Source: Linepithema humile (taxonomy: Eukaryota; Arthropoda; Insecta; Hymenoptera; Formicidae). From it: a DNA stretch of 64,000 nt. The position numbers were made by a program, and so were the translations under genes. A model generated the notes under the pieces. That model had not been told where the DNA came from, ran no database searches, and saw only the letters and a program-made list of their open reading frames with translations. Of the stretch, positions 42,201-57,100 are shown in pieces. Numbering within the stretch: position 1 is the first letter of the stretch; each line of letters starts with the position of its first letter. Where the stretch lies: the NCBI RefSeq assembly GCF_040581485.1, contig NC_090130.1:23763918-23827917 (forward strand), in the 5' to 3' direction.

Positions 42201-44829
42201 AGTATCACGCGACATTTTCGCGAAGTGATTTTCGCCACGGAATACGTCGGCACTAAGTAAAGGAGAGATCAACCTGATTTCCCCGTTATATCTCTTATTC
42301 ACAAGCCTCGAGTTGTGAGCGTTATTCTATCTATATAGAATATCTTCCTTTAGTAAACAGACTGCCTGGGTGATTCGCCGATATATACCCGTAACGTCAC
42401 AGCATCTCCCAAACTTCTCATCTTAGCAATTAATTTAGTACCGCATAGAGAGATAGAGATAGAGAGAGATAGAGAGAGAGAGAGAGATCGAGGGAGAGAG
42501 AGAAGGACTGTATCAAATTGCAACCAGACAGTCTCTCTATCCGTGATTCCCAGCTTCGGTCGTAAATCATCACTCCCGCCGTGTGGGACTTCCGCATGTC
42601 ATGGCCTATCGCAAATACCGATGTCAAGGGAATTTCCTATTAGACTATCGATCGCCCGTGCAGCGAGCTGAACGGTGTCGAGCTGCTTCTTCTTCCGTTT
42701 GACACCCGCGGATCTCGCTGGGATATCGGGCGCGCGTATCATAGTGTGCAGCGAACGCGAACGTCGAATATCCATTTAAATCGCCGTTAGTATTATTTCA
42801 CCGACAAGAACAGAATGTCGATTGATTTATGGTTGCACGCGCGGCGCGCGAGGGCGCGACGCTTGGAAAACATAAATTAATCAGAATCGCCTTTTATGCT
42901 TATCATCGGACAATGAAATTTCTCGAGGCAGAAGAACGTGGACTGTATACACTTTGTTATACATTAATCTTGACAAGCGCGAGTCATAAATCACCCGTGC
43001 ACTTCAAACTTTGCGCCACCCCTGTCGTTTGTTCACGTGGAAAGGCCACCGTTGGCGAAGTGCGACGACTTTGTTTACAGATGCGCCGGTGTGCAAGGAA
43101 GGCAAGAGCGAGGTGGTGGTCGGCGCATTGAAACAGGAAACCGTGTCGTTAGTGTGTTCCGTGGAGAGCCATCCGATGCCATTGACTTTCCATTGGACAT
43201 TCAATAATTCCGGCGAGCTCGTCGAGGTACCGCACTCGCGTTATTCCCACGTACCGGCGCCCGGCACACCATCCGTCGCAGACAGCCTGAAAGAGTACCA
43301 ACAGTTTCACGGATCCCGGCTAAACTACACGCCGGCTACGGAAATGGATTACGGTACGGTGGCATGCTGGGCGAGCAACCAGGTTGGCAAGCAACGAACA
43401 CCCTGCCTCTTTCAGGCAAGTACTTTTCCGTCTGCGTCTTTTCGCTTCTTTACGTACAGCCACACGTACGCGGCTTCCGACGTGCGATTCAGAATTTTTC
43501 GCGTGCTTTTAAACTTAAAACGCGCGCGCGTATCGAATACACGCCGAATCGAGCTTTTATTGCAATATATTTACAAGACAATCTTCTTTCATCGCATTAC
43601 ATTACAATGACGGATTCTCTGAACAATTTCAAGTCGATCCGTTTTTAACAAAGCTAAATCGCACTTTTCTTTCGTGTAATTGATAATTAAATTCGGGAGG
43701 TTTTTTGCCGCGTAACTTTTGAAAAGTAAATGACAAAGCCATATTCTTGAATTAATTTTAAATAGACTTTAACAGACGTTTAAATTGGGACTCAATTACA
43801 TTGTAAAAGTATGTCGTTGAAAACTGGAAAATTATAAATGATAATCGCTTTCAACAGTTTCGCGCTAAGAGGAAGTCGCCTGTGAAATTCGTCGTTTGTC
43901 ATTAAAATTTGATTCGGAATATTTTGAATATTTTACATCTTTCGCTTGAAAACTCGAAATTATTGTTGAACTCAATATCGTTTTCGTGAGATTTATGGAA
44001 TGTGTCACACCAACTAATTGGAAACAAGATATGTCATGTCGTGACGCATAACGGACAAATTTCGAAATTTATTACAGGAAGAAAACCACGCGTCTGTTTT
44101 GATCCGTGACTATTTTACACAGTAGCTACTGTCATAGATTGAATATATAAAATATTTCAAACGTACATATGCATAGAGTATTCTCTTAATTCTTCGCGTT
44201 CTATTCCGACTAAAAATTCAATTGTCCAAATTCTCTTCTACGCGACAAATTAATTTTTTTGTTACCATGTTTTCATAATAGAAATTGAATTCTTGATATC
44301 CAATTTTTCATCACATTTTCTAGTATTTTATGAAGATTTTTTGCACAAAGATTTCTTTTATCAGCATTATTTCATGCGCGAGAACTACGTAGCTCTTGTT
44401 AAATTACTTAACAAGACATAAAAGAAAAAGACTATTAATGATTCTGCAAATCTCGTGAGAAATGGTTTTATGGTTCGTCGTAATATCAGAATTTATCTCG
44501 ATCTGATATCAAGAGTTTCTCGATTGAAACACTGTACTCTTTTCCGATCGTTGCCTCGACTCGCGATTCTCCGCCGTATCGATATGCTCGATCTGAAAGT
44601 GGTTAAACCATCCATACAGTACGCTTCGAATATTCCGGTATTTACACGACGTGCGTCATGTTGCTGGCTATTCCCTTCATAAATTTCATGCATTGTATAC
44701 CCCGGCATCGCTATGTCCTATATATTTTCATTTTGATCGATCGACGATACCTACAAAGAATGCGGATGTTGCCTTCTTTGACGGTACGAACTGCATTCGT
44801 ATTTGACGTACATATGAAAGTCTTTGAAC

Positions 44830-44884
<55 letters not shown>

Positions 44885-47800
44885 TGTGTGTAGTTCACTG
44901 CCACTGCAAGAACGATAAATTGCTCCTTCGTCTTTTGCGAAGACTACGATAAAAGAGAATGCATATTACAAATAGTTAAACTACGCTAACTACGTATGCT
45001 GTTAAACAGTAATGCATCCGGTATATTAAGAAATCATTATTCTCTTTCTCTCTCCCTCCTCCCCCCCTCCCTCCCCCCTTCTCTCTCTTTGAGCTCTTTC
45101 CCGAACAGTGAGGATTAGACTTCGTTTCGTTCGTAATGCAATAAAGGGCGGTATTGTTCGGCTAATGCAAATACACTTTATCTCCGGCTTTGCTTGTTTC
45201 AGGTTATAGCCGCGGGTCGTCCGTACGCTCTTCACAATTGCAGCGCCACGGAGATGTCGGCGCCTCTGGATATGGAGGAGCTCGGCACAAAGTCGGGAAC
45301 AGGACTGGTAGTCCGATGCCTGGAGGGCTACGACGGAGGTCTTCCGATATACAGTTATCAGCTCGAGGTCGTGGCCGACGAGGACGGCGGTCCGATTCTG
45401 CTAAATAAAACCGTGCCGGCGAGTCCCAACGGGCCCACCTTCGAAGTCGCGGGACTAACGACAGGAAGGAGTTATCGACTTTTTCTCTACGCGATTAATG
45501 CCAAGGGGAGGAGCGAACCTGCCATTCTCGAGCCGGTAACCTTGAAGGGTGTTGCTATGTACACGACTGGTGAGTATATTCAGTTTTCAGGACATTTTTG
45601 TACTGACGACATCAATCATAAAAATGGCACATTTAAATAAGTTCGTTCTAATACCGCTATAATTTAACGATAGAAAAAACGATATTTTTTAGTCGTTTCT
45701 ATATCGAGTTCGATTAGATATTGATCTCAAAAGAAAATAGAAATTTCGAATTAATCTTAATCGAAAACATTGCGGTGAAAGTCAAACTGTTTAAAATTTT
45801 GATAATTTCATGAATGTAACTATTTATTGCAAGGACGTCGGCAGCGTCCTAAGTTTAAAGGCAAATTACGAGAAGTTTTCTCGTTAGCATGATTATTCTC
45901 GTATTACGTGTAAGTAGGAACGGAAAATGATCTTAGGTAAAACGTCTGCAGCAAAGTTGTAAACGAATCACAAGCATGTAACTTGGATGACTTCTAAAGT
46001 TACCGGACGAAGAAATGTAGTGATGCAAATTCGCGCTGTAGCATTACGCAATATTTTTCACGATGTGCTTTTTTTTATTATTTCTACGTTTAAATTTCTT
46101 ATATTATAAGTACGAAGTACACAGTCGCGTTATTTTTTTCTCTAAAGAGAACTTACGTCTCGTTAATTGTCCCACTTTCACATTACGCGAAACGGATACG
46201 ACGACTTCGTACCTTACAAAAGATTTCGCTTTTCACACGAACAAGTAGATCTTTCGCTAACAGCAGGAAATTTAAAAAAAAAAAAAACCGATTGCATTGT
46301 GTTCGTCGGGCGGTGAACAAACCAGTTTCCTTACTCGACTTCCTACATTTACGCGTCGATCGCGCATTGGTTGCTGCAACAATAACGACTGCGCTACATT
46401 TTTTTCCGTCGGCTCGTTGAAAAGCGAGCGGGGCGGACATGCTCTCTGAAAAATGACGCGGCCCGGCCGGGGAAAAAACGCTGAATTTCGCTTTTGACGG
46501 TCCATTAGCGCACGCTCGGACACGGGGCGCAGTTATGGCGCGCACGGATAGCGCCTGTTATATCGTTGATAGGCGTCGCAAGGACGGCGGATATGATCGC
46601 AATTTCACAAATACTGCGAGCGGACGCATCAGTATTGCAATTAGTCGGTTAACCGATCCCGTAGTCTCCTCCGCTGTTCTCCACGACGGGCTCACACTGC
46701 GGTCGGCGACTGCTGCGAGAGCCGGCACGTAGAGACGGCGGGACGGTAGGGGAGGACGGGTTCGGTCCACCGGCGAACGTAGGGTGGAAGCGACTATCGC
46801 CGGCAGGGCAGGAGAGCTTGTAATGCTGAACGCAGCACAACGCAACCGCAGGTATCGGACTCTGCGGACCTTGCAATTAACAAAACAGATTACTCTCAAT
46901 CAACGAACACCTATACCCGCTTCGGTGCACGCGACGTGACAGTTTCACTGGCTTTCCGCAACTCTCCATGCGACTCCGTGGGGAAATAGCAAACAGCGCG
47001 CGTCCCGCATCAATGCCCGTTAAGTCATAGTTTCTGTCTTTGATGCAAATCAAAGGCGAACTCGATGAAAAAGATAATAAATTTATAAGAAGCAATAGTC
47101 ATCGCGCGTACATGCGCACGCTGCCAATATTCTTTACGAATCAAAAATTACACGCGCGCAAAGAGATCTTCGAGCGAATAATAATAAAATCGAACTCAAT
47201 TCGTTCATCGAGAGTATAAATTTTTAATAAAATATATAATAAATTCTCAATCGCAGTTTCATTTTCCATTTTGCAGTTTAATTTTCTATTTTATCTTCGA
47301 ATCGAAAATTTAAATCCTTCGGATTTACTCTACGATCGACGGGAGCTGACAGATTAGCGAACATGCCAAAGAGTTGATAAATATATTTATCAGGGAAATA
47401 CTTATATTCGCGTTGTCAAGCCTTCAAAAGTCTTTCTGCTTTCGCGTGTAAGCTGCAAAGGGGAAACGTTTCTTGACGCCTCCCTCTGTATATTTTCCTG
47501 TAATATTGGCCGCGTTAAACCACGTTGCAAACTTGAAAGGCATCAAACTCAAAGAACTTATCGTCCGAGCGTCTGTTCGTGCTGTCGCTTGTCGACACGA
47601 AAAAGCCAAAACGCGAGAACGTAATCGCCGGGTTGATCGATGTGCTACAGACTGCATTACATACCAAAAATTGCTGGAAGGTTGGCGTGCTCGTGTTTAG
47701 CTGCAGCGATCGGAAACTAACTTCCGCTCCTTTAATAAACGCGAAAGAGAAAGGTTGCCGCGCGTTTTCTTGTTTCGGCAAATAACTTCGGCTGAGCCAA

Positions 47801-48101
47801 TAAATCCAACAAATCTCGCGCGCGAGCGCGAACGAAGCCAATGTATGAGCGATCGGGGAGTATAGCGTTTGCACAAGCGTTCCCGGCTGACGGCACTTCG
47901 ATCATTCCTTTTCCATCTCTGTGGCCACAGTGTTCGATTATAATGGACTCTATCCGTGCGGCTCCAACGACGTAATAGAAAGTCATTGGTAACATACGGT
48001 CGCGGGTCAACACGGGGTTAATTCAGTTTACCACCGATTTCCAACGCCGCCAACCGCCGTAGTCCCGTCGCCACCCCCGCGCGCTCACACCTTCTCCTCC
48101 C

Positions 48102-48132
<31 letters not shown>

Positions 48133-51100
48133 GTTCACCGTCGAGTCTGACCCTCTCTCGCCTTCCCCGCCTCCTTCCTTCCTTCTTCGCTAATTCCGAC
48201 ACGCCTGACTTTGCACACTGGTTTCTCCCTGTGTGCGAGGGTGGCGAGGTGCAAATATTGATTTGACGACCGTAACCTCGCGGCGCTGATTTGCCCGAAT
48301 GGCGGCCCGTCTACGTACCATCGAAGCCAATTTGCGGGCTCTTTGTATTGCCCCCCCCCCCTCCGTCTAGCATTGTTCTATAAAACGCTGCAAGGGTCCG
48401 TTAGCGACAGAAGGCATTCCCAGCCTTTGTGCGTTTTTTAAAGTCTGCATCTGCTTATTCTGATCCTCCGAACGAATATTCCGTGTTATTCTTTCGCAGC
48501 GATTGATCACAGCAAATATATATATATATATTGTCTATAGATAGATAGATTAACATCAATATTTCTTTTAAACAAATAAATTACTACAAATATTTCTTTT
48601 AAATAAACTGGAAAATGTTTTCTCGTATATAAATATAAAAAAATCCACCAATGTTTTGTTAAATATATATCAAACAAAGGTTTAATATTAGAGTGGAGTG
48701 GCGGATATTTGCGCTCGATATACAGGCACTCCGCGAGAAAGACGGTGAATCTCCACTTTACACTTCTCACTTATCACGTCCTGAAACAAATACTTCCCCG
48801 TTTCCTTCGCTCCAACAAACCGTTGTGGTTCGTGCGCGAGAGATCTTCCACTGTGAAATGTTTTTGTCTTACCTTACCTCCTGTAAGGAACAAGAACTGG
48901 CCACGAGCGAACGAAATGCTAGTCGGTAACGATACCGACATACCAAGGGAAGAAGATATGATTCAAGCCGAGAAGTTTCTCTCTCGCCACCGCCAGAAAA
49001 ACGGTAACTCGGCGCGGCACGCCGCGATCGCGCAAGAAAATGAACACGAGGAATGAAAGCGGTAAGGCAAGTCGGCGCGGCGAAAGACAAGCGGGAAGAA
49101 AATTGCAGCTACCTCGCTGCCCTTCTCTTTTCCGTAATCCCTCATTGAACTAGCTACCGGCTGATCCATTAAGAAAATTAAGCGGATGGCGAATATTCCT
49201 CGTCTCCCGCGCGATAACGTCCTCTCGACACGCTCGGCGGTTTTACCGAAATAAGGAAAAAACATAGAAAAGATTTCTTTTTTCACTACTGTCTTCAAAC
49301 GCGGCATGCTAATATTGGGAGAAGAGACAGCGACGGTGGAAAAGCAAAGAAAAAAAGAAAAACAGAAACGAGACGGAGCGTGATGACAGAAGATACTTGG
49401 TCAACGGCGACTCGAATATTCTTGCTGAAAACTCCATTCGCATACAAGTCGCGTAACTTGGAAAAGGATTACAGAACTTAATCCTGAAAGTTTCGTGTAG
49501 CATGAATGAAAGATGCGATAAACAGCGCGATAGGAATTTATACATCGCATATTAAGTTGAGTTCGCCCCTCGTTTATATTTGACATCGAGACCGCTAAAT
49601 GTAGACGTTGAGGGAGAAGGAGAGCGCAATTATCCGGAAAAAGAGATAACGCTTGCAACATTTAGATCCCGGTCGACGGGGAAGAGAAAATGAGCGAATA
49701 TCTTGGATACCACACTCTTTCCCGGATCGATCGAGATTCTCTCAAGATTCTCAAGGTCTTCCGAGAGTTACCGCATTCTTACGCGCGACTGTTTGGCCCC
49801 AGGGCTACCCCACGTGGACGGGGTTCCAGGCTGCAATTCTTTCGAAATTGGTTTCCGGCTTCCACGGGATTGCATCGATTTGGGACGAATTACTTCTTCA
49901 CCCGTCCCGAAAGCACGGCTCACGCGTGTGCAACTCCATGTCGTTCGGCCACAGTCGGTCTCGCGGAAAACTTTCACCGTAAAATCTCGGTTGTAAAATT
50001 TTGTATATACGGAGGATATTCCTTCGCCAGGATTCAGCCTGATCTTCCCGCGATATTTCGCTTGTTTTTCTCCTCCATTCGCGGGGTTTTTAGTATCGTC
50101 AGAAGGGGTGAAGAAGGGGGGGGGGAGGGGGAAGAGAAACGAGGTGACGACGCGCCGAGGTGCGCGCGAGATCCGAACGGGCCGATTTATCGCGCTACGA
50201 TTGACATTGTTTTCATGAAACACGCAACAGGCCGTACATCTTCGCGCAGGATGCAAGATCCGCCGGCAAGATAAACGGGAACGTCAATATTAACTCTTTC
50301 CATCGACCGCGGCCGCGCCGAAATACGTCGATGCTTATGCAGCGGGTTGCTGGCGGGTGATATTTCACAACGCCGTTAGGAAGTTGTTACCGCAGCATCG
50401 CGAGCGTGTTCGAAATTTGACAGCGTGCGTAATATATCTATTTCACGATGCAACTGTCTGGCCCTTGCAAAATCTCGTTTCAGGATTGTATCTTAGCAAA
50501 ATGCTGAAAATGGTGTTTTTAATTCAGTAAAAAATAATTCCACTAATTACATCGCGCGCGTAAAAGCATTTCTGAGTTGTAATAATAAAACTGCACATTT
50601 AAATGAAATAATAATATTAGTAATCTAAATTTTTACATTTTGCAATCTTGTTAAACCAACCAACAAAACGACGGAAGACGCGTCTGTTAATGCAAATTTA
50701 CAAGTTGTTTAAATTTTCTTTATTACGTGCCGGTGTTTCAACGCCACTCCAAAGATTTCATTCCGAACTGCTATAATACTCGGACAAGAATTTTAAGTGG
50801 AACCATTTCCTTTTATCAACAAGAGAGGCGACAGTTCCTCGTAGCGTTGAATGTCAGCTAATAATACCTGAATTCAAAGCGCGCTGCGAGAGAGTTTGCC
50901 TTCGCTGGCAGTCTGCTGACAGATTTTTTGAATGACCGGTGGCACCGCTTAACACAAACGGGCCTCTGCGCAACAATGTCGAGTGGCTCAAAGAATTCCT
51001 CCTAACGCGTTCACGGCGTCGTCGAGCTCGCCCCTGCCTTATTTACGCAGGTAAGACAAAGTGCATAGTCAACACGACGCGCGGCAAAAGAGCTGCTTGA

Positions 51101-54100
51101 GTGCATTAAAATCCTGTTTAAAGCAAACAACCGCGCGAGCGCGCGCCCGCGCAAGAGATGCACGTGCATGTTCCCTCTCCCTTTTATCCCTCAACCGTGA
51201 CGCGAGTCATTATAATAATTACGTCGAGACCTACGAGAGAGTGGACAAATATTTTTCATGAAGCTTCAGTGTACTCCTCGCTTTTGTCCTTTTTATATTA
51301 TCAACATTCTTCTCTCGTGCCACTGACAATTATATTGGATTTGAATATGTTCGATGCGGCATTTCTCCAGCAGCGCTGGCTTATTATTATTACTTTTTAA
51401 TTTAAATACAAGAAAGGCTACATTATATTGTTTATGATGAACGGATAAAGACACGGAATCCGCAATTCGAGCCGCACCAAGCGTCGCCAAGTTTCTTCCA
51501 TTCCCCGCAATAATACCTACTTTTACGATTTTCAGCCGCGATCAGACGACCGTACATCGGCGGATGCACCGGCGTGGCCCTGCAATTTCACACTAGAAAA
51601 AGTTTAATTACTCCCAGTGCCGGGAACATATCCTGGTGTAAACACAATGTCCGCGCGTCGGTTGTGCAAGCGGGAGATGGGCAGCTCCGCTCTCGACTAA
51701 ATTCTTTCATGAAGGAAACGCAGCAAAGCCGAGACGTAGCGTCCGCATTCACTCGGTCGCCGGATGTCGTTCTGCTTGCTCTCTTTCTCTTTCTCCCTTC
51801 TCTTTCTCGTCTTCTCTCTGTTTTTTTTTTTTTTACTCTCGCAGTCCGCGTGGCGGAGTTTAAATTGGTCCGCTTTCCGCCGGCAATCAAAGTCTAATCA
51901 AACTTTAACGAGTATCACGAATGCTCCCTGGGTACCCGTCAAATCGAGAATTCTAGCTTACCTCTGTCTTCTGCAGGACTGCGGATAACAGCGGATTTAC
52001 GGCTCTTTTAAAAATTTCAACGGCGCCGATAGGCGATACAAGGAGCGACACACTGGGATTCAACGTGACAGGCCGATCTTCTTTTTGCCGATCTTCCTTG
52101 TACACAAGATTGGCGTTTCCACAGATTCTCATGCGTTTCGCCATTCATTTTGATGGACAGCGCAATAATTCTTCGTTGTCGTTTTACCTAATCGAATTGT
52201 CACATAAAAGCATGACCAACTGGCGGAAGCGCTCCACAGATTTTACTACCAACATATCTCACAGCAAACAACAATCTCCTATTTCTTGTTAACAAACTTC
52301 CGCCGTTACGCTCGCGAGGCAAAATTTTATGTATTTAATCCCACGCGTTTTAATAGTCTTTTTTTAGCGAGCTTTTAAGAAGCGCTTCCTCTCGAGTATA
52401 TCCTCGCGCTCAATAATGTTTGCATAATAGATCTTCGCCGAAAATTTATTCACTCGCAATGCTTTTGACGAATATATTTTATTTTGTTGAATTGTTAGTT
52501 TCAAATGTGCATTAAACAACTGAAACTACAATTCAAAGTAAACTAATATTATGTACAATTTCCGTCCGTGATTTAATGCAACCGTTATATTTAGTGCAAT
52601 GTTGAGAGTTGAATTAAGTATAATTATAAAAATTAGCAATTGAAAAAAGAGTATTTTTTAGCATTTTCTTAATTATTTTAATACAATTTTGCTTGTGTTA
52701 AAAACAGATACCGTAGGATTCTAGCTAACAATAATTCTAGATTTTCATCTACGCCTCCTTGCAATATCCATTGCGTATTGCGTTCATGCGGAACGACCGT
52801 AATCAAGCCTAAAATACGTGAAATGAAATTTACTCGAACAGAGGCATTCATTTAACGTGCGAATACATAGTATACTTCCTTCACACGTAATTTTATTGCA
52901 ATTATGAAATAATTTTTGAGAACAAATTTTTAAAATATTATAATCACATGTATATGCGAAACGTGTGTTTTAATTTAATAATTGTGCATTTACGAAGAAA
53001 AGTATATTTGTAATAATATTATATTATTAATCAATCCCCCTTTTTATATGAATAATCCGCAGGGAAGAAATAAAAATAGAAATCTAACATTAATCTTTCA
53101 AGAATAGCACATGCCGTTAGCAGAATGTGTGATTACATGAAAATTAGAATTATTAAATCCGTCCGTCCGCGTTCTTTCCATCTAAAATCTCACAAAGGTC
53201 AAGATGATCCATGGATATAACCGGCTATATTGGAATAACCATGTTGAAAGAGAACGTATTTATGCTGTCTTTTTTAACTGCAACTACAAACAATAAACTG
53301 GAAGCCTCAAAGGTATAGCTTGTACTCGCAGGAGAGGAGAGCGCGATCTCGTTTACACCGTTTCATTTCTTTGAGATCCTGAATGGGCCGCTGTCGGTAT
53401 TCCCGCGCTAAACGAGCTTTAAAAGGCGCATAGCCAGCGTCTTTTCGTGTTTTTAACCGAGCTGCAAGCTCGTTGCTTGAGAAATTACCGCTCGCTTAAG
53501 CTTCAGTTACGGCGAGTAATGCAGCAGTGAAGCGTGGAACCTGCATCCGTAATACTTGCTATTGTTGAAATGATTACTACAGCGATGTAAAATAACAATA
53601 CGATCGTATCTTTGGGCACGAACCTTCATTCATGATAAGATGCCCCTATACTCTGAGATAACGTTTCATTACAAAAATTATAAATTTGCGATATTTCACG
53701 CTGTGTGGCGTATCAAATCAGAACGCTTATATTTCTAAGAGGTGCTCGTCTGCGAAATGATAGTTCGCGTAATGCAGAATCGGCCTGAAGGAGCTTGGAT
53801 GAAATGGTTGTGACACGTACGGAGAAACACAGAGGCAACGGAACATAGTCTTCAATGCCCATAGTGTCCGCGCACACACAAACAGGTTTACATTTACGTG
53901 CAACGCGAACTAGCTCGCGATAACAACCCGGAGGGAAGATGCGTCCTTGTAGGGAAGCGAAGGGAAGGGAACGTACATGCGACAGGATATGTATTAATTG
54001 ATGTCATTATATTCTCCTTGCGGCGAAATGCACTCGCTTCCTGCGTGCGAGTGCGTACGCAAGTGAAGAGACGCCTATAAGCAGAAAATGCGGATATAAG

Positions 54101-57100
54101 TGTTTGTGCGTGTATCGGCATATTAAGAGAGACAGGAGCGCGCATTTATACAAATGAGTGGAACTGCAACATCATAACAGACATATCATTGTTAATTATT
54201 GTCATGATTATTAAATTGTACCTGAGACCGATGATGCTTGCTCCCTTTATAGCCTGCGAGTCTACTGTGGCAAAAAAAAAGGAGAAAAGGTCAACGCATA
54301 GAGGGACGTTATCTACGTTATTGAAATGGAACGTCCATGAATATACGGGCGATTGTGGAATCGTGTCTGTTTATTTGAAAGTTACACAATTACATTGTTT
54401 TGTCGTGAAAAGTTGCTTTCGATGAGAAAAGGAAACACGAGTCAAATGTAATTATGAATGATTGAAAAAACATGTCCAGAGCATTGATGAAAAATGGAAA
54501 AAAGCGCGTGCAATCAATTCAAATAAACGCTGTAGTCAAAGTGCACGATAGTGATATCACGATATCGCGTAACATTTCGCGACTGTAGCTCAACGCAGTT
54601 GTAGCTGTGAAAAAGAAGTTGGTAGAAATATTTTAATCGAGTTGTCTTTTACGCGATAAACAAACAGGGAATTGAATTTTTTTTTTATAAATTGTTGGCA
54701 TAACAAACTGTAGCGTCAAACAGAAGTTGCGATATTTTTTTCCGGCGTACTTCGTACACTGACGATCGCGTTAGACTGTGAGCAGCATTATCACAAAGGT
54801 TTAGCTCTCCTGCACTCAGGCCACTTTCAGAGCGGCGCTTTACAATATATACATATATCGCATATATCCGAGGCAGCGTGCGCTCGCTCGGTGATCTCTT
54901 TTCGATCTACCGCTGTACGTACTCTTTGTACGGGGCGGTGTCACGCGTCGATAATAGGGAAACATCGAATCGCTTCCTTTCTCGCGCCTCCGTTTACCGA
55001 GACAAAGGGTGAGACGAAATGCAAAATAGATAAACCCCTCGAAAAAAAATTATTCCCACGTGAGAAACATTGTTTACAAGCGCCGGATTCCGTTCGCGGA
55101 TTTATAATCAATCGACGAGCGATACGATCGAAGAGCACTATGAAATAATTGAAAAGCACGAGAAAAACCAATCGCGTCTCTTAAATCGTATCGCCGTGCC
55201 ATGTTTTCTTTCTTTCCCTTCCATTGATACGCAACGACGAGACGCGCGACAGCGAGCGATAAAAGAAAAGTTACTCTCATACCGCTTCCTACAAGTTGCG
55301 AATTTCCGCTCCGCGTTGAACAGAATGTAGGATTGGGAAAAGAGGTTGGGTCGGGTGTTGTGCTAAAGGGCGGGGCACGGGGGCACGCAGGGAGATCGAT
55401 AGAAGTTCCAGTTGATCGAGCATTTTGCATCGACTGTCGCGGCAGGCAACACCGATGCATCGATGCTGAATCCGTTGTTGCTGGGCGTAGCAGCCATGGT
55501 GGTCCTTTTGGCCCTGGTCGTCGCTGGATTCCTGGCGGCGCTCTACCGGAAGCACTCCGCCGGCCGACCCGGAAGTCCAAAGCACGCTCCCATCGTATGC
55601 GAGCCGCCTAATGCAGGTGCAACCACCCCGGTGCACCCTCAGACCAAGCAGGCGGTCGATGACATCGATCCGGACATCATACCCAACGAGTACGGTGAGT
55701 TCACCGGCATTCGAATCGTTGGAAAAGGGTTGTACGCGAGCCGCGCCTTGCGCACATTTACTTTTTATTTTATGTCGACGACAATCTAGCTGAGCTGTCG
55801 GCATATTCACTGTCTTTGTACGCTGGCAATTTTATCGAGGATTTCGTTGCGAAGAATACTGCAGTAAAAATGCTAACTCGTGATTTTTCGAGAGATATAA
55901 GAATTGAATCGAGTATAAATTGAACATAAATAATCATATTGCATTTTTGATGAACGTTAATTGTAAACCAAAATATATTTATCGCACATATTTCATTTAA
56001 AGCGAATAATGCAGATAAAGATATAGTTCTCATTAAGTTTCATCTAGTTTCATATTATTAAATAGAACGAATAAATTTCTTATTCCTTTCCACGTTGTCA
56101 AGTTTAGTTTAAAATAGTTAAATAGTAAATTATATCGCAATGCGAATTCTCCAAAAATATCGATTACCTTTCATTTTTGCTTAGAAAAAAAAACTGATAA
56201 ATGATAAAAGATTTTGTATAAAAACGGAAACATTATTTAATATTAAACCGATTTTAAATATATCATTGCTTATTTTTTCACCTTGGAATATTTAATTATA
56301 ATATATGGAAGTTATATATGTGTATAAATCTTTTCGGTTTTTACAATCTTGGATGTAACAGTATTCATTTTTTCTGCATATTTAAAATCACGTCTTTTAT
56401 TAATCTTCGTAAAATTTTTTTGATAATATGAATATAATATCGTTAGATTATTGACAAAATCTATAAAAATGTGACATCGTGGAACGATATGGATATTTGA
56501 TAACTGATATTATTTTAACTGCGTCGTTTTTAAAACGTGTGCCGAATTTTTAATATAATGTCAAGTAGTACTATTATAATATAACCAAGCTTTTTGTATA
56601 ATGAACGTTGTGATATTACAAATTAAACCATACGTAAAATGTTTCCGAGCAAGACAGATATTGCGAAAATATATTCTTGAAAGAACGTATTATATATTTT
56701 TATATCTGCATTACATGTGGGCGCGTAATAAAACTTTCATCTAATATAATTTTCCAAGAGAGAATATAATATATAAAAACACGTAATGTTTAGTTTTTGC
56801 ACTTATAACAAGTAAGTCCGTGAAACAAACTTCTCATTTTAATTTATTTTAGCGCAACATTACTTTTTCCTTTTCATATAAAAATACATTTTTATTTGCG
56901 ATATTAATACGCGAATTATATGGAGCAGAAGCGAACTGCACAAATAATGATAATGTCAGGAAATACAGATTCGAATTGAGATGCTTAAAAATTGAAAGAT
57001 TTCGCATGTCGCAATGAAGGTTTTATTCGATGAAATAATATAAATTCTCGCGAGACCCACTTCTTCTCGAATGAAAAATACGACATGACACGGGATTTAT

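Larger units (their letters stand above)
43416..45202 (+). other. GC-AG intron between exons 7 and 8 (1787 bp)
   Basis: Phase 0, with donor GCAAGT and acceptor gcttgtttcag. It contains a long GT run (44831-44890) and, near the 3' end, a pyrimidine tract (about 45039-45088) rich in C. No exon is recognised. Confidence 0.85.

Noticed and set aside
49653..50274. Overlapping frames on both strands, up to 194 codons, in the longest intron.
   Set aside because: No domain or family signature, low-complexity Glu/Gly ends, and competing frames of equal length; expected in GC-rich sequence.
55289..55810. 173-codon frame on the - strand over exon 9.
   Set aside because: Antisense shadow of the confirmed transmembrane exon.
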